NCBI GenBank assembly: GCA_003427395.1
Contig: BFEA01000044.1
Location: 3,056,505 to 3,090,536, forward strand
Direction: 5' to 3'
Length of the DNA stretch: 34,032 bases
DNA from: Chara braunii
Lineage: Eukaryota; Streptophyta; Charophyceae; Charales; Characeae
Below are positions 1 through 9,393 of the stretch, one piece after another (positions within the stretch are counted from its first letter, which is position 1; each line of letters begins with the position of its first letter). The position numbers and the translations under genes are program-made. The notes beneath the pieces are model-generated. The model was not told where the DNA came from. It was given only the letters and a program-made list of their open reading frames with translations, and did no database searches.

Positions 1-567
1 GTCTTGAAGCAGAGCATTTGCCAAGAGGTATATCCCACCTATCGACCTCTCGTGCCCTTCTACCTGTTGCGCCCCATTTTCCATTGTGAGTAGGTCTTCG
101 TGCAACTGGTATTTGTCTGCTAAGGCCAGATCCATCATCCACTGCACGTTTGGCATCCCCCACGAGTCCTCTTCGATGAAAGGCTTAAGGACTAGGTCTG
201 GCCGTCGTACATGTCCTGGAGGCGAGAGCCACACAGGTTGCCCAGGAGTAACGTAGTTACCCACGACCATCGACCAGGAGTTGATGTGAAGTCTCACATC
301 ATCCTTAGTGTCCAGAAACCCGTCGACTGGCGGAGTATCCTCGATCACTCCTTGGTTACCCTTGTCCCAGTCAACTCGACTCAGCCCATCTGCCCTATTC
401 TTATTCCCAGGAATCCGTTCCAACTCGAAATCGAACATCCAGATGTACATTAGCCACCTGGCGATAGTTGGATCCGATGGAGCGAAGTTCTTGAGAGAAC
501 CGGCTAGAGCAGTTAGGTCCACCCTCAATACGAACCTACTGCCGAAGAGGTAGTTTTTAAAGATCCT
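1..567 (-). pseudogene. Element A: end of RNase H and the linker beyond it (partial)
   Basis: After a stop codon just downstream of the segment ending TLAVLHC, the same frame continues with residues typical of the end of Ty3/gypsy RNase H. It then reads through a stretch of the type FELERIPGNKNRADGLSR, which is the hallmark of the RNase H end (the GxxNxxADxLSR pattern). Downstream comes an acidic, unrecognised linker that runs off the window edge, where the integrase zinc finger should follow. The reading is from the minus strand; overlapping plus-strand frames here are shadows. The single stop near 566 separates it from the preceding RT/RNase H block. Domain identity is clear; activity is not expected. 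Confidence 0.75.
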
Positions 568-1140
568 TTAGCAATGGAGAACCGCCAAGGTTTCGCGCTT
601 AAACTGAGAGTAATTTCTCTCAGTTGTGTTAAGCGTGCGACTTTCAAACCTTAGTGGTCGCTCCTTTCCGTTAAGGTCTTGCTGAATCAACACACCTCCT
701 AACGCAGTTGACCCTGCATCAGTCTCTACAATAAAAGGTCTGGTCATTACCGCTGAGTGGTCTGGTACTCCCAGTACTAGACCCCCTTCTTCGAATTCCT
801 TCTTTAGGCCCTTTATTACCAACTCATGCTTATCTCCCCACTCCCAGTCTTGTCCTTGGCGCACAAGCTTTCGTAATTGTTTAGTCTTTGCCGCAAACCC
901 TTTTATGAAGATCCTCCAGAACCCACATGTTCCGAGGAAACTTCTTACCTCCGTAATAGTCTCGAATGGGGTTGGCCATTCGAGAATCTTATTGGTTTTC
1001 TTAGCATCTGGTCGACGACCCTTCTCGTCGCACACAAACCCCAAGATAGTGGCCCCGCTCATGCAGTGCTTTGACTTTGACCCAATTGTAGTAAGGTTGT
1101 GCTCCTTTAGCAAGTCTAGGACCCTGCACAAATCTTGCAC
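568..1140 (-). pseudogene. Element A: RT thumb/connection and RNase H fragment
   Basis: About 190 codons. The first part (LGFVCDEKGRRPD, then FLGTCGFWRIFIKGFA) matches the palm-end and connection region of Ty3/gypsy reverse transcriptase, where the usual pattern is LGxxIS..G then FLGLxxYYRxFIxxFA. The second part (PFIVETDAGSTALGGVL, then the ERNYSQFKRETLAVL region) is the start of RNase H: the first catalytic Asp is in ETDAG and the catalytic Glu in KRETLAV. The fragment is joined to the YIDD-containing RT core through a frameshift near 1150. Its role in an intact element would be removal of template RNA during cDNA synthesis. Here it is one block of a broken pol frame. Confidence 0.88.
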
Positions 1141-1736
1141 ATGGTTCCAGAAAAAACGTCTAACCCTGGCATCACCTCCTGCTCATTTTTCTCCTTAGGG
1201 CCCTTTACGGCCAGATCGTCAATGTAAGGCTGAGTAATGTGAGGGCTTACTGGCTGCATTGCCCTCACCATGTGCCGTTGGACCATGGCAACCGCATTTG
1301 TCTACCCCTGTGGTGCGACATTCATATGAATTAACCCTCGAGGGGTATGCATCGCCGTCATCGGTCTATCAGAGGGGTAAACAGGAAACTGGTCGTAACC
1401 AGAATATAAGTCTATGAGAGATATGATGGCTCTTCATGCGCATGCCTCTGAAAGCGCATCTGCGTTAGGGAGACCACCTGCATCTCTCACAGTTATAGCA
1501 TTCAGGCGCTGCAAATCCTGTACCCACCTCAAGGTCCCGTTTGGTTTGACGAAACAAAACCAAGGGGATGCATATGGTCCACTCGAGTAGTCTGATACAT
1601 GCGTACGAATTTTTCCATCAAGGTAGCTAACTACCTTTTCTTCATCAGCAGGATTAGGATANCGCGCACCCCGCAAGTTCCATGGCTCGTGGGGAACGGT
1701 ATGTATCCTAATCATCGGGATTCTATCCACGTCCAA
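1141..1736 (-). pseudogene. Element A: reverse transcriptase core, broken
   Basis: The fragment from 1736 to 1434 carries the RT N-terminal signature (SDYSSGPYASPWFCFVKPNG, then DLQRLNAITVRDAGGLPN), equivalent to SPxxSPVVxVxKKDGxxRxCxDYRxLNxxT in active gypsy RTs. After a stop/frameshift at about 1434, another frame continues with SLIDLYSGYDQFPV (palm motif A, Asp present) and the MHTPRGLIHMNVAPQG region. An in-frame stop follows, and then PYIDDLAVKGP: the YIDD catalytic box lies at 1215-1226. The catalytic Asp residues are thus still legible although the frame is not. One ambiguous base (N at 1662) lies just before the RT start. Only the part 1434-1736 is a single open frame. Confidence 0.85.
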
Positions 1737-1742
1737 ACGGTC

Positions 1743-2882
1743 TCATTCATCATCATTGAAGGCATATGCAGTATGTCTTCCTCTTATGGTCTCTACCATA
1801 AGCTTCTCCTCTTGCGCTGTAAGGAAGCCGGACTCCCCTATAATCAGCGTTTTTTCTGTCTCAGGAGTGATACGACATGGCCCATTATGTGCGTCCTCTC
1901 GCATCTGCCGTATCAACTCTCGTTTCCGCTCGTAATAAATTTTTTGTTCCTCAGCGACGAGTACGGGAACAGGGCGGCACTTCTGATCTACCCTCTTGTA
2001 CCGCCTTTGTGAACCCTGCTTGAGCTTACCCCTAAAAAAGGCCGAGTTGCAGTTTGGGGCTGAGCTCCTGCGGTCCCACCTACCCTCCCAGGCACTCGAT
2101 ACACCTTCACCTCTCCTCTCCATCACCTTTTCCCTAAGGGCCTCTACTGCCACAGGGTCTGCCATTCCGTAGGTGGATACTATGTCCATAACATCCCCTA
2201 TGTTTGCCAGGCTGAGTGTCAAAGCCTCTGACGGATCATCTCCTTCAGACTCTCCACCTTCCATTCTCATCCTTTCTTCCTCTGACTCTTCGATAGTAAA
2301 AGAGTCGGGGTTGGGTCGATTCCTTATACTTCGTGGTCCTGTGTTCTTACATGTAATTACCTCATAATTTCCACACATACGGTCGCAAAGTGCCAAGAAC
2401 ATGGTCCCATCATGTTTGTTAATGATGAGAGTCTCAGTCCTACTTAGGAATGATCGGCCCAGCAGAATAGGGTGATCAAGATCTGGCATTACAAAGAAGC
2501 AACTCCTTACTTTTACCCTGCCGATCTCGACAACCACGCTTGATGCAGTCCCTATAAATACAGACCTGCTATTTGCCCCCATGAGGACCCTATTGTCGGA
2601 GCGATCGATCTCCATCCCCAGACGAATCGCATGTTCCTCTTTGATGAGGTTCATTTCCGCCCCCGTGTCTATCATTGCGGTGCACGGCTTACCCTTTACC
2701 ATCATTTTTATGCACCCGCACGCCACGGACTTCCAGTCCATCTTCGTGCCTGTCTCAGCCCACTCACCTTCCTTGGGGATAATGGTCCCCAAGCGCACAC
2801 TTGCTACTAATCTTCTGGACAATCGAGCCTTCAGCTCGTCCCTCAATTTTGGAGCGGAGGCGAGGATTTTTTTTAAGTTCAT
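1743..2882 (-). pseudogene. Element A: retropepsin-like aspartic protease with C-terminal extension
   Basis: Open frame of 379 codons. The protease lies at about residues 55-160: the active-site loop MIDTGAEMNLI has its catalytic Asp at residue 72 (codon 2667-2669), and the flap/alpha region ends with HPILLGRSFLSRT (the usual ILG pattern). This enzyme would cut the Gag-Pol polyprotein. The N-terminal 50 residues are basic and probably continue from the upstream spacer frame (2907-3467), from which it is separated by a stop/frameshift near 2890. Residues 200-379 are a charged extension that leads into the RT and resembles nothing I can name. Unlike the protease of element B in this window, the DTG triad here is intact. 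Confidence 0.85.
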
Positions 2883-2906
2883 TAGGTCGTTATGGCCTTC
2901 AAGGAG

Positions 2907-3467
2907 TCAATCGACCATTCCTTCCACGTCGAACCCCTCCTCCATTCTGACCTTATACTTTCTCTTCTTTCCCTCCTGCTTTTTATCAGCGCTCGCTTTA
3001 GCGCCCCTCTTTTTGGCTCTCTCTTCAGCCTTCTTGTCCTCTTCCTTCCTCAACTTTTCATCCTCGTCCTCCTCATCCTCTGGAATCTCTACCGTCTCTT
3101 TCTCGCCACTGGGTCCCGGGTTGTCCTGAGTGGGCTGGCTTGAGTCGGGCGCTCCCTTCGATCTAGTGCGTGCCGCCAAAGCTGCCCTTCCTGCTCTTGA
3201 CGGCGGCCTGAAGGTCATCCCAGACCTAGGAGTTGGCGCCGTGACAATCACTCCGGGCAGGTTTCCCGACCCGCTTTGTGCCCCTGGGCCTGAATCGATA
3301 AGGTACATCAATGATAATTTTCCTTTCCATCTGTTGACCTCCTCACAAAGAGTGGTCAGCTTATCCTGGTACCTCCTGATTTTTGCCAGCAGGTCCTCCA
3401 TTCTCTCCATCGTATCTCTTGCCCTGCCGTGGCCACCATCTTTCTCGTCGTCGTCGGATTCAACCAC
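2907..3467 (-). pseudogene. Element A: acidic/charged spacer between gag and protease
   Basis: Open frame of 186 codons. Residues 1-55 (MVESDDDEKD, then MEDLLAKIRRYQDKLTTLCEEVNRW) are a likely short coiled coil. Residues 75-125 are Ser/Pro/Arg-rich, and residues 125-175 are a strongly charged Glu/Lys run. No enzyme motif is visible. Its position between the CCHC-bearing gag segment and the protease, in the same orientation and with small gaps on both sides (35 bp to gag, about 25 bp to the protease), indicates that it is the gag-pol linker of the element and not a host gene. The overlapping plus-strand frames are shadows. Confidence 0.65.
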
Positions 3468-3502
3468 TTAGGCTCCTCCTTTATGGTGCCGGCCCTCAAT
3501 CC

Positions 3503-4186
3503 CTATTGAACCTCTTCACCTTCGCTTATCTCCTCTATCCTTATGCCCTGACGGTCTTCTACTTCTTGCCAAATACAGAAAGCGGTCGGAGGAGCTGTTG
3601 GAGTTGGGACACTAGCACGGCGCAGAGCTTCTTCCCTTATCCCCCCTGGGATTCTCGGGTCTGTGTACTCACCGTACATGTCAAAAAAATCACCATCATA
3701 GCATGAACTTATCAGGGTTTCATCACTCTTTCGGACCTGACAGAACTTAATTGTGTGGCTCTTCTGGCCACAATGCCAACAGATGGCATTTCTCCAATCC
3801 ACCCTTCCTCTTCCATATCCTCCACCACCTTGCTGGTCACTCTGACTCCCCGCACCGTTCCACCCGTCATTTCCTCCTCTCTGGGAGTTACTGTTCGTGT
3901 TTCCTCTCCCATATCCCCCGCGGTCACCATTTCCTCGCCCTCGGCCCCATCCTTGATTCTGTCCTCTTCCACCACCTTGATTCCCTTCTGATCCTTGTGG
4001 GGCCGACTGTTGAGGTTGGTTTGGCGGTGGGTTCGAGTGACTCACCTGTTGAGACTGGGGTCCCGGCCATCCACAGGAAGCCGTACTCATTGGCGCTCCG
4101 GCACATGATCCATGCGGCCCGCCCGTTGGCCATGGTGCATATGAACAGTGCCCATGCCAATGACTGGGAGGTCCACAGCCTCGCCA
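3503..4186 (-). pseudogene. Element A: gag C-terminal part with CCHC zinc knuckle
   Basis: The frame is the same as that of the upstream gag part (4187-4879); only one stop codon at about 4187 interrupts it. It opens with a Pro/Gly/His/Trp-rich stretch, then a Gln/Asn/Gly/Arg-rich nucleocapsid tail rich in GRGRG (about 3850-4030), and then a canonical retroviral zinc knuckle, CWHCGQKSHTIKFC (C-x2-C-x4-H-x4-C, around 3742-3786), which would bind the genomic RNA. The end is acidic (EEISEGEEVQ). As an intact protein it would be the nucleocapsid part of Gag. The stop at 4187 shows decay; the zinc ligands are all present. Confidence 0.88.
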
Positions 4187-5120
4187 TTACCCACAGGGTG
4201 CTGGTGCGGCTTGACTGGACGACTCAGGGGGTGGCGCCGCTATAGCTTGCGGGGCTTGACCTTTTCCTGAGCCTTGCCCCCCTTGAGTCGTGTTCCTTGC
4301 CTTCCTTTGAGCCTTTGTCAACTTTTGTGGTTCAGGCTCCTCTTCTTCTTCCTCCTCCTCTTCTAGCACTACCACCTTCTTTCCTTTCCCTTGGGCTTGT
4401 GGCGCTGCCATAGTCTTTTTTTTTGCCTCCTTCTCTGCATCGTGTTGGGCCACAGCATCTTCTATCATTTGTTTGAAGTCGCGCCCATCACTAGTGATAG
4501 TATCCAAAGTCTTCCTTTTCTTCCTAGCCTGTCTCATCTGAAAGATGTCTACCTGTTCCAATTCTCCCTCTAGCACGCCTTCTTTTATGGCACCCCAAGT
4601 CAGTTTCTTTCCTGGCGCAGCTTTCTTGGTAAGCGACGAGGCTTCCCAGTTCTTGAAGTGCCCCAGGAAAGTGGCACATTGTTCTTCTTCTGCCAGCCCT
4701 GAGACTTTCTTTGCCATCTTCTCAAATGCTGTGGCAAAGGCTCCTACCGTGGAGAACTCGTCCCGTCTCAACATTTCCAGGTCTTCTTTTGTGAGCAGGT
4801 CGTCCCCTAACTTGAAACGCCTCTGCATCTCTCCTTTAAACCTTGCCCACTCACCGTTTGCGCCTGCCGCTACTTTCATTACCTAAGGTCTAAGCTCCCA
4901 CCATACGTACCTAGGCATCAACTTGAATTTGTCTGTCTCTGATGCCTCGCAAGTGACTTGTTCCAACAGCTCAAGCCACTCGGACACCCTATCCCCATTG
5001 AAGTGGAAGATGTTAACCTTGGGCACCTGAAGCCGTGCCATCTCTCTCTTTTTCCAAAGCCTTGACGAAGTCCTCGGGTGTAGCACCCGCGCCCCGCTCG
5101 ATTTCATCGGAGTCCGCCAT
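4187..5120 (-). pseudogene. Element A: gag capsid-type N-terminal part, frameshifted
   Basis: The first ATG of the legible gag frame is at 5118-5120 and starts MADSDEIERGAGATPEDF. A one-base frameshift near 5045 moves the reading into the frame MARLQVPKVNIFHFNGDRVSEWL, a typical start of a retrotransposon gag core (FxGdxvxxWL). One stop near 4880 is followed by about 230 codons (GEWARFKGEMQRRFKLGDD, then LTKEDLEMLRRDEFSTV and the AFEKMA region) with the look of the Retrotrans_gag fold. Next comes a Lys/Arg-rich helix and a run of eight Glu (about 4343-4370). It would form the virus-like particle shell. The start was chosen because it lies 349 bp from the PBS and begins the first coherent frame. 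Confidence 0.82.
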
Positions 5121-5469
5121 CTTTGTCCTTTCTCAAAACCTGTTGCGAAAAAAAAACAATTTCGACAAACAACCTGCCGTCAAACCTCTAAATTCTCTAG
5201 TTCCGTTATTCGATCGAACATACTTTTAATAACTAAGGTAGTCTATCCGGTCCTTATATCGTAATTCCGTCTCTATTATTTGAAACGAATACACACAAGG
5301 CACACTCTCAACCTTATTCGCAAAAAAATAAATTTTGTTAGGCCACCGAAGATAGCACAATACTCATATCATCATCAAACTTCTTTATCGAGGGTTGTCG
5401 TTTTGCCTGAATCATCACCCTGCTTTTAACCTGGGTTCGTTCACTGTGGACCCCGGTAGGCAGCCGAGA
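5121..5469 (-). other. Element A: untranslated leader between PBS and gag
   Basis: About 350 bp between the primer-binding site and the gag ATG on the minus strand. No coherent frame or strong repeat was found. It contains A/T-rich stretches (for example 5150-5340) and a short A run near 5326. In an intact element this part would carry the packaging signal; nothing in the sequence proves that. Confidence 0.5.
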
Positions 5470-5487
5470 TCCCCGGCAACGGCGCCA
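5470..5487 (-). promoter_or_regulatory. Element A: primer-binding site matching tRNA-Asp
   Basis: On the minus strand the 18 bases read TGGCGCCGTTGCCGGGGA, the complement of a plant tRNA-Asp 3' end including CCA. It sits two bases (GG) inside a likely LTR edge, which in this orientation ends ...GACA at 5490. Minus-strand cDNA synthesis of element A would start here. tRNA-Asp priming is known (from memory) for Athila-type plant gypsy elements, whereas element B in this window uses an iMet-like site. Confidence 0.88.
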
Positions 5488-5489
5488 CC

Positions 5490-5999
5490 TGTCGAGCGCA
5501 TCGGTCCCACTAGGTGACCCTCCCGGCCGCGTCACGCAGGATTTGGCAGGACTTCCGTCGCGGAGAGCGAGGTGCAGCTCCGGCCGAGTGCGCCAGCCGT
5601 ACCTCTCGCGAGTCCCTGCGACAAGACAGAGCCACGCGAGGCACCGCTTTACCTCCACCTGCGGGAGTTGGCACCATCCCTTAGGTGGGTGTATCCCCGC
5701 TGAGCTACTGAACCACATGCGGAAGTTTTTCGTATGCAATTGCAGAGGTGGCCCAGCCGAGGGCGTTTCGCTGTAACACAGGGGGTTACGCGCGGTTGAA
5801 CGCCCGAAAATCGAACCCGCACGCGAATCGACGTACTGGGGGGCTGAGGTCCCAAACGTGACTCGACGTCGGTCGACTAGGACGCATCACACACACCACG
5901 CGTTACACCATAACACTCACATCTACCCACACATAAAACATGGAAAAACACAAAATAAACACAACATCACAACACTCCTAGTCTCTTCAGTACCCGACC
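5490..5999 (-). repeat. Inner end of the 5' LTR of element A (outer end not found)
   Basis: The plus strand starts TGTCGAGC at 5490, so the minus strand ends ...GCTCGACA, as an LTR should directly before GG and the PBS. The sequence is GC-rich to about 5880, then C/A-rich and nearly G-free (5888-5980). No coding frame is convincing. The outer LTR end cannot be fixed because no second LTR copy is in the window; the LTR may include much or all of the repeat DNA that follows. Confidence 0.55.
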
Positions 6000-6056
6000 C
6001 ATAACTTCATGCTGCGAGAATCAGGTAGGCATCGCGCGCTGAACTTTTGTATAAGA

Positions 6057-6074
6057 GTCATGCGCGCGCATGAC
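6057..6074. repeat. Perfect 18-bp palindrome
   Basis: GTCATGCGCGCGCATGAC reads the same on both strands. The centre is an alternating CG/CA purine-pyrimidine tract. It lies inside repeat copy 1; copy 2 lacks the palindrome at the matching place. Confidence 0.85.
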
Positions 6075-6149
6075 CTCCTCATATCGACCAGCCATGCGGG
6101 CATTCGCAAGCATTTGCGTTGATGGGGTACTNTGTGGTACNCGTAGCNT

Positions 6150-6178
6150 CGCGACCCTNGATAATTTCGAGGGTCGCG
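6150..6178. repeat. 12-bp-stem hairpin
   Basis: The left arm at 6150-6161 (CGCGACCCTNGA) pairs with TCGAGGGTCGCG at 6167-6178 across a five-base loop. The only unresolved pair is the N at 6159. Confidence 0.75.
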
Positions 6179-6232
6179 TTCGACACTCAAGTGTCGGCTG
6201 ACAGGCGCTTTGAGGGGTAATCTTTCGACGCC

Positions 6233-6674
6233 AGACAACCGCCATGTGCGGTTGAAGACCACACCCTCTTCTGCACCCTGTGCAGAGGGGTTGAGTAGAC
6301 AGCTGCTCGGTTGTCGTGGTAGCCAAGATCAAGGGGTTTGACTTTGACGGCTACCACGGACTACAACGTCCAACCAAGAAAACTTAAAAGAGGAAACAAC
6401 TGCAGATAGAAAGGGAGGATCGCCCTATTTCATCTCTCTGTCTAGCTCATAGTCTGATAACAGTCTCAAGTGGGAGGTGTAGGCCGACCCGTGAGATGCG
6501 TGCGGATGGTGCCCAAAGCTGGACCCATAGGCAACCCGTTGTTCGAGGCGTTGGAGGCTCGTACGCGAGTTCCTATACATCGACTGGGATTGATATTTCG
6601 CCCACGTGCCGTTTCGCGCTATCGAAACTCGGGTCAACTAGCCATAACGCGCCTTTGCCCTTTTTCGCTTGATC
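6233..6674. other. No gene seen
   Basis: Mixed-composition DNA between the two copies of the diverged duplication. Short open frames exist on both strands but overlap each other and show no domain, so none is supported. Confidence 0.5.
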
Positions 6675-6909
6675 CATAACTTTCAGGTGTGGAAATCGGT
6701 AAGTGTCGCGCGGGCGGGTTAACATAAGGCCGCGTGACCACAGGACTTACGCATATCGACCAACAATGCGGATTTGCGTAAGCAATCATGATGTCGGCGC
6801 ACCATGTAGTGCCCATACCCAAGTGGCCTCGTTTAAGCCATGGGGTCGCTTTCCATGCTCAATGTCAGCTGAAGCGCCCGCTAAAGGGGGTAAACCTTTA
6901 GCGAGCGCA
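6675..6909. repeat. Diverged 0.23-kb duplication, copy 2
   Basis: Counterpart of 6000-6232. It ends in a strong hairpin: GCGCCCGCTAAAGG (6874-6887) pairs with CCTTTAGCGAGCGC (6895-6908) at 13 of 14 positions. Another hairpin, GCACCCTT (6940-6947) with AAGGGTGC (6958-6965), follows directly. An inverted pair CTTACGCA / TGCGTAAG (about 6748-6783) lies inside the copy. Confidence 0.6.
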
Positions 6910-6965
6910 AAAACCGGCCTGGGGGCCTTACCGTATTCAGCACCCTTAGGTGTCCCAAAGGGTGC

Positions 6966-7994
6966 GAGGTAAGATGGTCCCTAGGGTAGGAAGGGATTCG
7001 GAGCGGTGGTGAGTTGTCTGGCGCATCACCAGCGACATGCTAATCCTTCCGCCCGGAACTTTATCGTTCCACCAAAGCAAATAGAACAAGGAAAGAGAAA
7101 AGGGGCGCTTGACGCTAGCAGAAGAAGACATGAATGCCCTGCCGGACCGAGTTGCTGGGGGTCAGTCCCTCCTTTTCGCGGCGCTTATATTTCCCTAAGG
7201 ATGTAAGTAGGTCAGAACTGTGTGAAGGGTAATCTCTTCAGCCCCGAACCTAGGACCTGAGACTAACGTTCGACCATATAAAATCGAAGAGTAAAAGAGA
7301 GCCGTAAGCGTGCAGTCGCATATCCTTGTGAGGGTTATCCGAGCGTACGTCTACTTTGACTATTAAAAAAAANATCAGGATAGGAAAAGACCAATCGCAA
7401 TCAAACAAAGAGTTTGTGTGGTAGTTCACTCTCACGACAATTGTGTGATTTACCCATCTCAATCCAATTCACAACCAATCACCAAACTTTATCGAGGTTT
7501 CTCCACACATACCTGCGATCACACACATAATTCAAACGACATCACACACACTAAAGGGGTCAACTTTTCAGCCTTTTGCAGCTCACACCCTGCCTTACGC
7601 ACACAAGCCCAACCTTTTCCCCACCTTTCCATAACAAAGATACTCAGTCTTTAAAGAAATGGCCATTTATAAAGAATCTGGGTGAAAACCCAAGAAAACA
7701 ATAAACCAGCAAGGGCCAAGGCCTTAGGTTGAGAAGCAGAAGTAGTAGGAAAGTTGAGTCGTAAACCGACGAATCGGCAACCGACCTGTTATTAGTGATA
7801 ACAGAAGAGTAATCCTCAACAGGATTAGGATGGCNAATTCAAGCCTTCAACCGAATCACAGAGACCTGCATCACAGTACAGGCCAAAAAGAACCACTACT
7901 ACGTTAACCCCACATGGAGAGTACTTTCTAGCTCGTATCCTAGCACCTTTATTAATCTCATGCTCAACTTCCCTCACTAGTGCCAAGTCACTGA
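6966..7994. other. No gene seen
   Basis: About 1 kb of gene-free DNA. From about 7410 to 7640 the plus strand is rich in C and A with CACACA words. A TTTATAAA box lies near 7665-7672 and could be a TATA element of a minus-strand LTR, but nothing else supports that. Single N bases are at 7373 and 7835. Confidence 0.4.
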
Positions 7995-8190
7995 GAAATT
8001 CGGCAGCATCTCCCGTACTCGGGGTGAATTTGCCAAGTTTCTCCTAGCAGAAATTTATTCTAACTCCTCGAATTCTACGAAATTTCGGTAGCGCTTCCCG
8101 TAGGAAAAGTCCATTTTCAGAATTTTTGAAAGCCCAAAAATGATCAACTCTTTCAGATTTGTAGAAATTTCGGCAGCGCTTCCCGTACGA
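7995..8190. repeat. Three copies of a 25-bp GAAATTTCGGCAGCGCTTCCCGT-type repeat
   Basis: Copies start at 7995 (GAAATTCGGCAGCATCTCCC), 8079 (GAAATTTCGGTAGCGCTTCC) and 8164 (GAAATTTCGGCAGCGCTTCC), each followed by CGTA or GTA. Spacing is 84 and 85 bp, so this is a short tandem array whose unit flanks have diverged more than the 25-bp core. Similar CGGCAGCxxxTCCCxTGTA words occur in plant gypsy-type repeats (from memory; not checked). Confidence 0.75.
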
Positions 8191-8595
8191 AAAGGAGGCT
8201 GCCAAGATTTATACAAAGCTGAAAATAGAAAGACAAAGCAAAACTATACTTGGGACTAACTTCTGACGCTTACTTGGAAGGTAGAATCAGCGATAGTCTG
8301 CACGACCTCTAAATGAGAGCGTGAGCTAGCACATATCCTAATTCCTAGCAGAGTCAAGTCCTATCTTATCCCAAGCTTCTCTCCCATCATCCATCTTATC
8401 TGCCTATGGCTCCAGCACTCAGCGAGCAGCTAAAACAACTAATCCTATCAAAAGATACCCCAGAGTGAGAGCCCGCAAACACACACAAACAATCACAACG
8501 AACATCTATCACCAACCCTCAGGTATCTTTCAACCTCATAGTTCGTTAAAAAAACCTCGTTATTCCTTTTTACAACCCCCTTTCCTATGGCATAC
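8191..8595. other. No gene seen
   Basis: A/C-rich gene-free DNA. No domain-bearing frame, no further copy of the neighbouring repeat. Confidence 0.4.
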
Positions 8596-8970
8596 GGTCA
8601 GACAATGCCCTAACCCTAAGGTATGCCTGACCTGCCTAGGTACACAAGTAAGGCACGCACATTTGGACTGCCCTAACCCTAGGGTGTGCCCAACATAACA
8701 TGAACTATACACATAAGGCATATGCCTAACTTACAACAAGCGCATAGGACTGGGTTGCCCTAACCCTAGGGTGTGCCCAATCTGGTTTAAACAAAGTTAC
8801 ATACGACATCATTCTAGACCATCCCTACCCAGGGGTAGGTCTAGCTTGCCTGAACATAAGTACAAACGATAAAAAGTTGAACCGCCCTAACCCTAAGGTA
8901 CGTCCAACCCACAGCACATCAACGACAAAGGCATATTACTAGGCCGCCCTAACCCTAGGGTACGCCTAGT
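8596..8970. repeat. Array of six palindromic units with core CCCTAACCCTAxGGT and variable self-complementary arms
   Basis: Units start at about 8596, 8663, 8751, 8814, 8876 and 8938 (steps 67, 88, 63, 62, 62 bp). All share a core CCCTAACCCTA(A/G)GGT or a near variant. The arms differ from unit to unit but pair within each unit: GGTCAG (8596-8601) with CTGACC (8627-8632); TTGG (8663-8666) with CCAA (8690-8693); TGGG (8751-8754) with CCCA (8776-8779); CTAGACC (8814-8820) with GGTCTAG (8838-8844); GTTG (8876-8879) with CAAC (8905-8908); ACTAGGC (8938-8944) with GCCTAGT (8964-8970). In units 1 and 5 a mismatch is followed by further pairs. The core resembles two CCCTAA telomere words, but the spacing rules out a telomere tract. 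Confidence 0.8.
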
Positions 8971-9339
8971 TAGCCATACAGTTTAAGTTATAAGTGTTTT
9001 CTCCTCCTTGCCATATCCTCTTTCCCGTCACCTCCACGCACTCTCTTCATCTCCTAACTTTAATCCAACTAACGTTTTACCAAAAGTGAACCCAGATTCA
9101 GGGTCGCCATAGTCAACAACCCTGAAATAGACTCTTCTCTTCGGCCCCATTTCGTCAAGTAACGGCCTATATCTCATCTCTTCACCCCCTTTTTCCCATT
9201 CTTCTTGTTCTTCTATTTTGAATGCACCTTGCTCATACCCACGTCTAGATCCATTTGCCCTCCTTGGTTGTTTAGTAAGGCCAGCTCAATCCCCATCTCC
9301 GTTCTCCCTCTAGGCCGGCCAACGCAGTCTCCTTTGTCC

Positions 9340-9393
9340 CCCTCGAAGTGGGAATCTGCCTTATCTCCCTCGAAGTGGGAATCTGCCTTATCT
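9340..9393. repeat. 27-bp tandem duplication
   Basis: CCCTCGAAGTGGGAATCTGC plus CTTATCT is present twice head to tail (9340-9366 and 9367-9393) with no mismatch, so the duplication is recent or under little decay. It lies in gene-free DNA. Confidence 0.9.

Larger units (their letters stand above)
1..5489 (-). mobile_element. Ty3/gypsy-type LTR retrotransposon A, degenerate, cut by the left window edge
   Basis: Read on the minus strand from right to left, this stretch has the order of a Ty3/gypsy element: LTR edge (5490), primer-binding site (5470-5487), a leader of about 350 bp, gag with a CCHC knuckle, an acidic spacer, an aspartic protease with DTGA, reverse transcriptase with a YIDD box, and RNase H. 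Integrase and the 3' LTR would lie left of base 1. The frame is broken repeatedly: a frameshift early in gag, stops near 4880 and 4187, breaks at about 1434 and 1300, a frameshift near 1150 and a stop near 566. It therefore looks like an inactive copy. Domain order PR-RT-RH is seen; integrase downstream of RNase H is expected for the family but not visible. Confidence 0.9.
6000..6232. repeat. Diverged 0.23-kb duplication, copy 1
   Basis: Shares an ordered series of short blocks with 6675-6909: CATAACTT; an ATCxGGTAxGxxTCGCGCG-like block; CATATCGACCA followed by ATGCGG; and a GTCxGCTGA block before a GCGC hairpin. The copies are about 670-675 bp apart and strongly diverged. This copy contains a perfect 18-bp palindrome and four single-base ambiguities (N) between 6132 and 6159. 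Confidence 0.6.

Noticed and set aside
8596-8970. Interstitial telomere (CCCTAA repeats)
   Set aside because: Each unit has only two CCCTAA-like words, in a palindromic context at 62-88-bp spacing, not a continuous tract.
8596-8970. CRISPR array
   Set aside because: Spacing and repeat length vary, the arms are not spacers but self-complementary, and the setting is eukaryotic.
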